64,000 nucleotides of DNA, taken from assembly GCA_964035015.1 (NCBI GenBank), contig OZ036016.1, forward strand, positions 512,001-576,000, read 5' to 3'. The stretch is from Corallium rubrum. Lineage: Eukaryota; Cnidaria; Anthozoa; Scleralcyonacea; Coralliidae. Shown in pieces: positions 53,843 through 64,000 of this stretch. Below the pieces are notes generated by a model. That model made no database searches, was not told where the DNA came from, and saw nothing but the letters and a program-made list of their open reading frames with translations. How positions within the stretch are numbered: position 1 is the first letter of the stretch; each line of letters starts with the position of its first letter. The translations under genes and the position numbers were made by a program.

Positions 53843-54618
53843 ATTTTGTTACTACAAGCGGACAACCTGTATTAAGCGGACGTACAGGTCCCAAAGTCCC
53901 AAACTAAATCTCACATTAACTACAGTAATTACATGGCCACCTCGAAACCCTTGTTTTAAGAGGGACGATTAATCGCAAAATGAATATACGAGCCCAGCTC
54001 AAGATTTTAAAATGTGTCGTATTTCCCTCATTAAGACTGCATGAGCACATTATCGGCTTCGGAACATAATACAAACCTTGGCTTTGATAATTCTTCAATC
54101 TTCATATCATGTTCAATCTCGTCCAATAATGTAAAATAATTGTAACTGTACCCGAGATATGGCGGATTCAAATTAACCACGAACTTTCCGGTCAAAGAAG
54201 TCAATTAAATTCGTCTGAGCCAGACGGATAGTGCGACGGTAATGCGTCTTCGAGTTATATACACGACGAATTATCGTCGCGTCGAATTAAATGTTTCTCT
54301 TCTGTGTGTGATAATTCGGCGCCATGTTTTCAAGGAATCGTTTTCAGGATCCACGAGTTCAAGTAAAAATAATTAAATCCGACTAAAATTCGATGTTTTA
54401 ACTCGACGTCACATTTACGTCGCATTACCCATTGTGCGACGTTGAGGCAGGCCTAAAAGTTCAAAACGTCTGATTACATATCTTTACTCCTCAAAGTCTC
54501 CAAACACGAGCTAGAATAATGCATATTATTTCTTTGTGAACGGGTGACATTTTTGCGTTTTAGTTGTACATATAAATTCGTTTTCGTTTTCGCAATATTT
54601 CGGAATAGCAGCGGTATA
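53843..54618. other. No gene recognised
   Basis: Unassigned sequence. AAGCGGACAACC and AAGCGGACGTAC at about 53857-53886 are a short direct repeat. Nothing else is supported. Confidence 0.45.
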
Positions 54619-55015
54619 CGTCAAGCCTAGGCGACCAGACCGAAAGGGAGTATGGGTAGAAATGGAAATTCAATAGTTGGCCGGCTGGCAATGGCGAGTG
54701 AAATGTCGAGAGACTAGAAATTGGTCTCCCTAGTTTCTTTGAGGCTACTCTTGCCCAAGCTAAATTTTTCGACATATAGCGTTGTGTGGCGTTGTATAAC
54801 ATTGTATAACGAGCAGGTACTCTCAAATAAATAGCAACTTCTTCAATTGTGATGCCGAGGTTATCAACCATCCAAACCGCTCGCCATCCACGTCTTCATT
54901 GTAAGGTCAAGGCATGGCTCGATATTGTAAATCGTTATGTACATATTTATGTGCTTTTATTGTTTCGGTGATTTCAACCCATACTCCCGTTCGGTGTGGT
55001 CGCGTAGGCTTGACG
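54619..55015. mobile_element. MITE-like element with about 37-bp inverted ends
   Basis: CGTCAAGCCTAGGCGACCAG and onward at the left is inverted at the right (CGCGTAGGCTTGACG), with a few mismatches across about 37 bp including GGGAGTATGGGT. The 103-codon minus frame that overlaps it (54560-54871) has no known domain. Confidence 0.65.
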
Positions 55016-55814
55016 CCTCTTACCGACAACGTTTATTGAAATAGATGTAGAAACTGAAGCGCCATGGGGAAAAATTTTGCCCTATGGATAAGAGTTTTGC
55101 TGTTATTGTAGCTTGCAAGTGATTTTGAAACGAATAAATAATTTGATCACTAAAGCGGTCGGGCGAGTCATTCAGCTAGTGCATGCAACTAATAAGTTGT
55201 CTTGTCTTGTCTCGTGGGCTGTGTTTTTTCCCCCTCTTGCTTGACTGGTAAAACGGCAAAGTTTCCAGACTTTTATAGTTTATTTCTCCTAGCCTGCGCC
55301 GCAAACGTACTTAACAAATAAAAATTTATATTAGTGGTGCAAAACGTTTTAATCACCCCGTCAATTTAATTAGATTACTGCAACATGAAAGTGAGATTAG
55401 TAGAGTCTTCGACCAGAGGTTCTCTCGCCGCTTTCAGCATTTGGGGGGGGGGGGGGGGGGAGCGGGCGGCATAGAACCTCTGGGATCAGGGTAATAAAAG
55501 CCACAAGAAATTCCAATGTATTCCATCTCACTCACCTTCAGTACATATGCAACAAGTACAAAAGCATCTTACTTAAGAAGAACGTCCTGGCTTTCAATCC
55601 AGCATTTATAACTGAGTTGACCAGAATGGCAGAGAGTTAATTAATCTTTGAAAGTTTTGTTTTAATTAAGTTCACTCAGCAGGAGTCTCAGTTGGAGTTG
55701 AATTCCTTTAAAAGAGCAAGACAGGTCTTTAATCGTTTGTTCTAAAAACATGGTTCATTCTAAACTGATTTAATTCATTATAAATAGAAAGTTCGTTAGT
55801 CTTAGAGAAAACAT
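55016..55814. other. Intergenic, with an 18-G run
   Basis: A pure G run at 55443-55460 followed by GGGCGGC. No gene recognised. Confidence 0.6.
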
Positions 55815-57001
55815 AGAAGATTAACGTCTGAATAAAAGGCGTGTTGGTACAAATCAAACAGTTCAAATATATATTCTTATAAGGCTAGGAAGCTTGTTGT
55901 TTGAATTATAATTAGAGCGTACCATATCTTTCACTTTCACTTTCCAGTACTCTTGTATTTCTCATTTAGTTATCCAAACTTGGGAATGAACTAACCTTCC
56001 TAACAATTAAATAATTTCCGAAAATCATCTTCAGTGGAACATAACTTCAAGAGAAGCTTTCAGAGTTATCTACCGCCAATTTGCCTTGACTTAACGGTAT
56101 TTGAAGTGAGTTCAAATTTCTGTTGAAATTTCTCGCTGTCAACTGTCAAATTAACCGCAAACGGGTAGGTTGGTTTTATCTATGTTAAGCGGACACAAAA
56201 TCGTCTTTACAATATAACACCTATTCATGAAAGTGTGCTAGCTTTCGTAACTCATGCACTCATCGCTCTAAGATAACAAGAAATATTAATTGATATAGAT
56301 CAGAGGTATATTAACCCAAAGATATAGAATCTAAAATCTAGTTCAAGTCAATGAAATATTCAAAGTTGACTTTCCCAGCGCAAGATAATCATACAAGATT
56401 CTTTATAGTTAAATAGGGGAGGGTTCAATGAAATAATGAACGTCCATCCCTTATCTTCTAAGTTAAAATATTTTCTTTATTTAAATACATGCATAATAAC
56501 TTATTTCCATCAGAAATGTATTAAGTTAATACCTATATCATATTATAGCTATCTTACCTTGAGAACTAAGTAGATCTGAAATAGTTATTTTACATCAGCG
56601 AAAGATGAAGACAGCCAACTTGAAAATTACACCAAATGTTCGACTGACAATTTTAACTGCGTAGGAAAGGGACAACACCTCGATAATTTATTAAGATGAA
56701 TGGATCTCAGCAAGGAACCTTACAGATAAATTCCTTCAAATTGCTGACACGGATCCGGAATATCCGTTTTATAAAATATCATAACAGTGTTATAAGTCTT
56801 AGTAGAGATGCAAGATTTATGCCAGAAGTACAAAATGTGTTAGTTAGTAGTACACATCAAACTTAAGAGATATACAAGGCTTGTTGTTAGAGCGTCTTTC
56901 ATTTTCTTGCATTTTCATTTAGTCATACACTTTAAGTCGTAGAGTGAACATCCAAGATTTACGTCTGAATAAAAGACGTGTTAATACAGATCAAACAGTT
57001 A

Positions 57002-57086
<85 letters not shown>

Positions 57087-57955
57087 AGAAAGGCTATAGG
57101 AAGCTGAAACATTCTTTCACTTTCATATCTCTTGTACTTCTTAATATTTAGTTTTATCTAAACTTGGCAATAAACTAACGTTCCTAACAATTAAATATGT
57201 TCCGAGCATCATCTTCAGTAGAACATGAACTTTAAGAGAAGCATTCAGATTTATCTAATATCTAGCACCACAGATTTCAGCACAAAACTTGTTGACTTAA
57301 CGCCATTTGAAGTGCGTTCAAAATTCGGTTGAAATTTCTCGCTTTACTTAAGTCAACTGTCAAACTAACCGCAAACGGGTAGGTTTGTTTTATCTATGTT
57401 AAGCGCACACAAATCATCTTTCCAATCTAATACTTATCCGTGAAAGTGTGCTAGATTTCGTAACTCATGCACTCATCGCTCTAAGATAACTAGGAATATT
57501 AGGTCTGTTAACCCAAAGATAGAACTAAAATCTAGTTCAGATCAATGAAATATTCAAAGTTGACCTCCCCAGTGCAAAAGAATGATAAAAGTTTTCTTTA
57601 TAGTTGGACACGGAAGGGTTGAAAGAAATATAAATGAACGTCCATCCCTTATCTTCTATTTAAATACATAACTTATTTCCATCAGAAATGTATTAAGTTA
57701 ATATCTATATATCTATTATAGCTATCTTACCTTGAGAACTAAGTATGTCTGAAATAGTTATTTAACGTCAACGAAAGATGAATACAGCCAGTTGACTTGA
57801 GAATTAAATGCACCATATACGTTTGACTGACAATTTTAACTGCGTAGAAAAGGGACAACACCTCGATAATTTATTAAGATGAATGCATCTCAGCAAGGAA
57901 CCTTACAGATAAATTCCTTCAAATTGCTGGCACAGGTCCTGAATATCTGTAATAT
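55815..57955. repeat. Tandem duplication, about 1.14-1.18 kb unit
   Basis: Copy A (55815-about 56770) and copy B (56945-about 57955) align along their length. For example ACGTCTGAATAAAAGRCGTG is at 55824 and 56962, and CTCAGCAAGGAACCTTACAG at about 56704 and 57886. Copy B gained an (AT)n tract (57004-57084) where copy A has only ATATATATTC. No gene is seen in either copy. Confidence 0.85.
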
Positions 57956-57956
57956 T

Positions 57957-60065
57957 ATAAATACAACTACCATTACCACCACTACCATTACAACTACCAC
58001 CATCACCACTACCATTACAACTACCACTACCACCACCACCACTACTACCATTACAACTACCACTACCACCATCACCACTACCATTACAACTACAACTACC
58101 ACCACCACCATCACCACTACCATTACAACTACAACTACCACCACTACTACCATTACAACTACAACTACCACCATCACCACTACCATTACAACTACCACTG
58201 CCACCACCACTACCATTACAACTACCACTACCACCATCACCACTACCATTACAACTACCACTACCACTATCACCACTACCATTACAACTACCACTACCAT
58301 TACCATTACAACTACCACCACCACCACCACTACCATTACAACTACCACTACCACTATCACCACTACCATTACAACTACAACTACCACGACCATTACCATT
58401 ACAACTACCACCACCACCACCACTACTACCATTACAACTACAATACCACTACCACCACCACCACCACCACTACCATTACAACTACCACTACCACTATCAC
58501 CACTACCATTACAACTACAACTACAACTACCACTACCATTACCATTACAACTACCACCATCACCATCACTACTACCATTACAACTACAATACCACTACCA
58601 CCACCACTACCATTACAACTACCACTACCACCACCACCACTACCATTACAACTACCACTACCACCATCACCACCAGCATTATCACAACTACCACTACCAC
58701 CACCACTACCATCATTACAACTACCACCACCACCACTACCATTACAACCACCACTACCACCACCATCATCACAACTACCCACACCACTACCATCATTACA
58801 ACTACTACTACCATTACAACTACCACCATCACCACAACCATTACAACTACCATTACCACTGTTACTACCACTACAAATACCACCATCACCACTACCATTA
58901 CAACTACCACTACCACTACCACCACCACCACCATTACAACTACCACTACCACCACCACCACCATTACAACTACCACTACCACCATCACCACCACTACCAT
59001 TGCAACTACCACTACCACCACCATCATTACAACTACCACTACCATTACCATTACTACTGTTACTACCACCACTACTATCACTAGCACTAGCACTATCACT
59101 ATCATTACCACCACCACTAGCATTACCACTATCATTAGTACTACCATTACCACTACCACGATTATTACCATTACCCCTATCACCATTATCACTATCACTA
59201 CCATTACCACTACCTTTACCACTATCACTACCACCACCACCACTATCACTACCACAACTACTGCCATTATCACTACCATTACCACGACCATGACCACTAC
59301 CATTGCTATTACCATTTACATTACCATTACCACGACCATGACCAATATCACTACCACTGCCACTATCACCACTACTACCACCATTACCACTACTACTACC
59401 ATTACCACTACCACCATTACCACTACTACTACCATTACCACTACTACTACCATTACCACTACTACTACCATTACCACTACTACCACCATTACCACTACTA
59501 CCACCATTACCACTACTACCACCATTACCACTACTACCACCATTACCACTACTACTACCATTACCACTACTACTACCATTACCACTACTACCACCATTAC
59601 CACTACTACCACCATTACCACTACTACCACCATTACCACTACTACCACCATTACCACTACTACTACCACTACCACTACTACTACCATTACCACTACTACT
59701 ACCATTACCACTACTACTACCATTACCACTACTACTACCATTACCACTACTACTACCATTACCACTACTACTACCATTACCACTACTACCACCATTATCA
59801 CTACTACCACCATTACCACTACTACCACCATTACCACTACTACTACCATTACCACTACTACTATTACCACTACTACCACCACCACTACCACTACCGCTAT
59901 CACTACCATTACCACTACCACCATTACAACTACTACCACCACCACTACCACTATCACTACAGTTACCGCTATAATTACCATCACCACTACCACTACCACC
60001 ATTACAACTACCATTACTACCACCACCACTACCATTAACACTACCACCATTACAACTACCACTAG
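57957..60065. repeat. 2.1-kb ACC/ATT/AAC minisatellite
   Basis: Built from ACC, ACT, ATT, AAC and ATC triplets with almost no G on the plus strand. 57957-59370 is irregular, with a recurrent CCATTACAACTACCA phrase. 59370-59890 is a regular 18 bp repeat (ACCATTACCACTACTACC and close variants). The long frames (T/I-rich plus, V/M-rich minus) are artefacts. Confidence 0.96.
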
Positions 60066-61900
60066 AAATACATCAACGCAACAACCCCTCGCCCACTTTT
60101 TTAAACACCCCCCAAACATCCACCAACCCACCCCCTGATTGAAATAAGCACCCTTGATATACAGCCAATATAAAAACAAACAGATATAAACCTCAGGATA
60201 ATTATAAAATTTATAGATAGGATATCAAAGCAAAACTTAGATTTCATTAAATTCTTGTTGTAAAAAATATATTGTTTTTAGGAGGTTTCAAAAGGGTTTA
60301 ATATTTTTAGCAAGCCTTTAAATGGCTTCCATATCCATACATGTTTTGTACTTTTGCAAAGGCAGAATTAAACGTTAATAGCTCAAAAATAACATTTTTA
60401 ACAGAGTCAGTAGAATCGGATTCCAGAAAGAAGTATTGAACAGACAACGTTTCAGTCGAAAATTTGGAAATACCGCCAAGAAAATCGGCAAAGCCCATGA
60501 TTATTTTTAATAATAGTGCATGCAAAGTCAATGAAAAACCTCACGTCCGCTTAAGCTTAAGGTAGTGTTTTAAGTTAGCTTTAGTTAAGCTGACATATGG
60601 TTTGGACGAGCACGAAAACGTGAACCTGTATATTGTTTAGGTAAGCGAAAACTTGAAAACAACATATAAAGGACAAGCCCAAGGTATACTGAAACTTTAA
60701 ACTGATCTTGGCGTTTACAGAATACAAATACCCTACCGTTAACTTGATTTTGAGACCACTGATGTTGGTGTTTGGTTTCTTCAGGTTGTCTGGTTTCTCT
60801 TCAACATATATTAAACCGGCTGTTTGTCTTCTTCTTTTCTTCGCTGTTCCCTATTAAGCTGAGTAGCTTCGGCTTCATTTCATTTCGTTTCGTTAAACGA
60901 AACCATTTTGTTTCGCAAAATATGGAGATTTAGTTTTCTTCATAGCTAGTCACCAGTGTCCAACTATTCTTACCGCGTGACACCGTATCAAACATATATA
61001 TAACTAGAAATACATGAATGCAACAACCCCTCGCCCGCTTTTATTAAATGGTTTTTTGAAACACCCACCCACCCACCTACCATGATTAAAATAAGCACAT
61101 CTGATATACAGCCAATAATAGCACAATATAAAAACAAACAGATATAAAAACAAATAATCCTCAAGATAAGTCTATAATTTATAAGATGACTAAACTGATT
61201 TAACATTTCAAAGCAAAACTTATAGATTTCATTATTAAATTCTGGTTGTACAAAATATGTTTTTAGGAGGTTTCAAAAGGGCCGGATTATTTTTAACAAG
61301 CTTTAAATGGCTTCCCCTTGCATACATGTTTTGCAAAGGCAGAATTAAATGTCAACAGCTCAAAAATTACATTTATAAAAGAGTCCAGGATAAAAACAAT
61401 TCGGTAAACAGTTTGGAAATACAGCCAAAAAAATGGCCAAAGCCCATGGCATGAGTATTTAATAACAAAAGGTGATTGCAATGCCAATAAAATCATCACG
61501 TCTACATAAGCTTATAAAGGTAGTGTTTTAAGTTAGCTTTAGTTAAGTTGATTTATGGTTTGGACGAGCAAAGGGAAAGCACGAAAACGTGAGGCAGTAT
61601 ATTGTTTAGGTTAAGCGAAAACTTTAAAACAAAATCCTACCGTTAACTTTTGACCACGGAATCACTGTAATTCAGATCGAGTTTTTGTTTACCATACGTC
61701 TTTTGGTTTCTTCAAGTTCTCTGGTTTCTCTTCAAGATATATTAAACGGGTTGTTCGTATCCTTCTTTTCTTCGTGCTCCATTTCGTTTCGTTTAAATAA
61801 ACGAAAGCAAAATACTATTTCATTTGCTTGAGAGTTTATAGTTTTCTGCATCGCTAGTCACCAGTGTCCAACAATTCTTACCGCGTGACACCGTCCCGAA
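60062..61900. repeat. Tandem duplication, about 0.93-kb unit
   Basis: Copy A starts at 60062 (TAGAAATACATCAACGCAAC), exactly where the minisatellite ends. Copy B starts at about 61006 (TAGAAATACATGAATGCAAC). Both end with ACCGCGTGACACCGT followed by a short AT run. There is no recognised gene. Both contain TTTCGTTTCG/CGAAA inverted motifs. Confidence 0.85.
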
Positions 61901-61912
61901 CATATATATATA

Positions 61913-62170
61913 TATATATAAACTATTTCCGAGATTACGTCTCCCTTCCCTTTTTCTTCACGCGTGTAAAATGGACTCCACGCATGTCGAGATTAGCACC
62001 CTCACCGGGCTCCGGGCCTTCGGCTCTCCGCCCGGCTCGGGGAATATATAAACTATTTACAGATTTCGTCTCCCTCGCTTTTTCTACACGCGTGTAAAGT
62101 GGACTCCACGCATGTCGAGATTAGCACCCTCACCGGGCTCCGGGCCTTCGGCCCTCCGCCCGGCTCGGGG
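61913..62170 (+). repeat. Two tandem copies of the GC-rich dispersed repeat
   Basis: Copies at about 61913-62042 and 62043-62170 (period about 128 bp) contain CACGCGTGTAAARTGGACTC, GAGATTAGCACCCTCACCGG and GGCTCCGGGCCTTCGG, and end CGGCTCGGGGA. A third copy lies inverted at 16690-16775. After CGGGGA each copy runs into simple sequence, which resembles a SINE-like 3' tail. Confidence 0.75.
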
Positions 62171-62334
62171 ATTACTACCACTACCATTAACACTACCACC
62201 ACCACCACAACCACCACCACTACCATTAACACTACCAGTACCACTATCACGATGGCTACCACTATAGTTACCATCACCACTACCATTACCACTATCACTA
62301 CCAGTACCACACCATGGTACCACTATCACTACCA
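62171..62334. repeat. Short ACC/ATT minisatellite
   Basis: About 160 bp of the same triplet vocabulary as 57957-60065, directly attached to the end of the GC-rich repeat. Confidence 0.9.
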
Positions 62335-62639
62335 AATCCACTCGCTTCAACATCTGACTTCCTCAAAACTAAACTTATTTGGACGATTGACTTTTGACAT
62401 AAATTTACTAATACGCACTCCTAGGTTCAAACCAGAGGAGGCTGAACAGCTGCCGCAAAGCATCATGGTCCTAACACTAAAATTGATAAATTATTGATTC
62501 ATTTGCATCTGACCACCGACGAGGAATGAACTATGCTCGGTGGACTAGATGCGCAAAAACTTTTGAAAACTCGTCACAGTTGATCCAGAATTGTTAAATC
62601 TGGTGGTCAGAAAAATACGAGAACAATTCGTGGTTATCA

Positions 62640-62880
62640 TAGACGATTAATATGATCAGATTGTGCTTTATTGCGTATATTCGTGACAATGGCGTTATGG
62701 CGGATGCGCATTCAAGACTACTCAAGTTCCTTCGGATTCGACGCATTTTATGTTACAAATAATGGAACAAATCAGAAACGGACTAGATGTTTACAACAAA
62801 CAAGGATTTTGTTGTACCATGGATGGTTGTACTGTGCAACGTGTGATTCGTTACAACTGGAGAAAAGCGTGAGGTGAGAA
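62640..62880 (+). pseudogene. Possible decayed exon of unknown gene
   Basis: One frame (about 62730-62872) reads THFMLQIMEQIRNGLDVYNK, then QGFCCTMDGCTVQRVI, and ends in a TGA next to a GTGAGA donor-like site. The composition is protein-like, while the frame just upstream is broken. I do not recognise the family. Confidence 0.25.
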
Positions 62881-64000
62881 ATCAACATTATTTGTTGTTT
62901 AGCGGTTAATGATTTGATTGATTTCCCTCCCAAATTTTTCCTATTCTATAAACCTTATGATGCATTTTGCGTGGTTTAACGTGGTTTAATGTTTTGCATT
63001 CTGCAGTATTACTGTAAACTTCTATAACTGTTGTGTTTAGCAATATCTGGATCAATTAGATACAACTATCATCCTTGTTTTTTTTTATACTTACTGTACT
63101 TGTATCCCAAATTTTATAAAATTGTGAATAAAGCTAGCATAAAATTTATTATTAAATAACAATCTTGTATTTTTCTTTATAATTAAGGTGAATTAAAAAT
63201 CGAGATAATTTATTGGATTGCCTCCAGAATCTATTGATAAATTTGGTATATAATTGGACTGGTCAAATGTTCAAAGTTTGCAGTATTTCCTGTATCCTCA
63301 ATATATATGTAAATAAGGAACTTGAATAAAATTAAAATGTTTTGTCTCAATATTGATCTTGGTTACTTCTAAAGCACCACTGTATTGACACTGATGCAGG
63401 TATTCAATCAGGGGCATTGTTAACATTTTAACTTTGGTCCAACATTTTTGCAGTGAAGCAACCTGCTCCCCCCCCCCCCTGCCAAGAAAACATGAATGAA
63501 CTATAAGACAGACAAAGTCCAGCCCAAAGGTGTCTGTCTTAGACATAGTTCACTGTTTATCAGTCTGTACATGCAGATAGCCAGTAGCACTCAAAGGCAA
63601 AGGGATGAATAATATCCAGGTATTTAAATATTAGACTTTGAGACCCAGTATTTGGATTGTATAATAATATGCAAGACAGTACTTCTGTGTTAAAATTTTA
63701 ATAGTTATGTCCACAATTATTATGCATTGCCTTATGTAATTATACAACATGGCAACATGCAAAACTTCAAACTGCATATTATTTGAATGATGTTTTTTAG
63801 TAAAAGAAAATCCATGAATTTATCATTGAAAAAATCCTGTTCAGATTGGTATCAAAGAAAGTTCTTCCAACACTGACATCTGTACTGTATCTCTTCACTT
63901 CCTGTAAAAATACAATGGAGTTATTATTAACTCTTTCATGTCTTAAGAGTTGACTGTACAGCCATGCTTAACTATTGTATTCACTTCATGGGTGTACAAA
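62881..64000. other. No gene recognised
   Basis: AT-rich sequence to the window end with a C run at 63469-63479. A minus frame of 82 codons (63298-63546) has no recognisable features. Confidence 0.5.

Noticed and set aside
54560..54871. 103-codon minus-strand gene
   Set aside because: It overlaps a MITE terminus and has no recognisable domain or splice context.
57879..60179. Very long open frames on both strands (T/I-rich and V/M-rich)
   Set aside because: They are translations of the ACC/ATT minisatellite. Both strands and several frames are open at once because stop codons do not occur in the repeat.

Overview
The window is eukaryotic and almost certainly from a marine invertebrate, most likely an anthozoan cnidarian (coral or sea anemone). 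Four things point there: an AT-rich background, very many palindromic MITEs, dispersed gene remnants of RecQ-helicase and SWIM/YqaJ type, and a TPR-CHAT gene built from the 40-residue repeat common in anthozoan TPR families. The taxonomic call is inference. There is no bacterial operon, CRISPR array or phage. Most of the sequence is repeats, with one long intact protein-coding gene.

Layout. 1-300 is a GACA microsatellite. About 607-36050 holds five copies of a 2.7-2.9 kb unit, called U1-U5 here. U3, U4 and U5 lie head to tail, and each of these three begins with a LINE reverse-transcriptase remnant. Every unit has a TTTGC-rich pentanucleotide tract followed by a conserved block. Other elements have inserted into the units: a RecQ foldback element in U1 (3047-6051), a Bel/Pao LTR retrotransposon in U4 (21089-27005) and a second RecQ foldback element in U5 (29986-33441). 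Because the other units preserve the uninterrupted site, the target-site duplications can be read directly. Between U1 and U2 lie a third foldback element with a SWIM/YqaJ gene remnant (6358-9887), several MITEs, and the 3' end and LTR of a Ty3/gypsy element. Between U2 and U3 lie tandem tRNA-derived SINEs.

36050-47270 has no recognised gene. It holds palindromic MITEs, AT, AAAT and CA tracts, a SINE, and a decayed tandem repeat of about 95 bp. 47276-51634 (minus strand) is an intact 1452-codon TPR-CHAT gene, a predicted caspase-like protease with 17 homogenised TPR units. Just upstream of it is a GAAC array of about 1 kb, followed by a possible small upstream exon and another RecQ fragment. 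55.8-62.3 kb consists of two kilobase-scale tandem duplications on either side of a 2.1 kb minisatellite that almost lacks G on the plus strand. The last 1.7 kb is AT-rich, with one possible decayed exon.

The most interesting theme is the set of three foldback elements. Each is about 3-3.5 kb, has long inverted arms, and duplicates in inverted orientation the 5' half of a gene for a DNA-processing protein (RecQ twice, SWIM/YqaJ once). The two RecQ elements have similar TAGCCTG termini and 8-9 bp target-site duplications.
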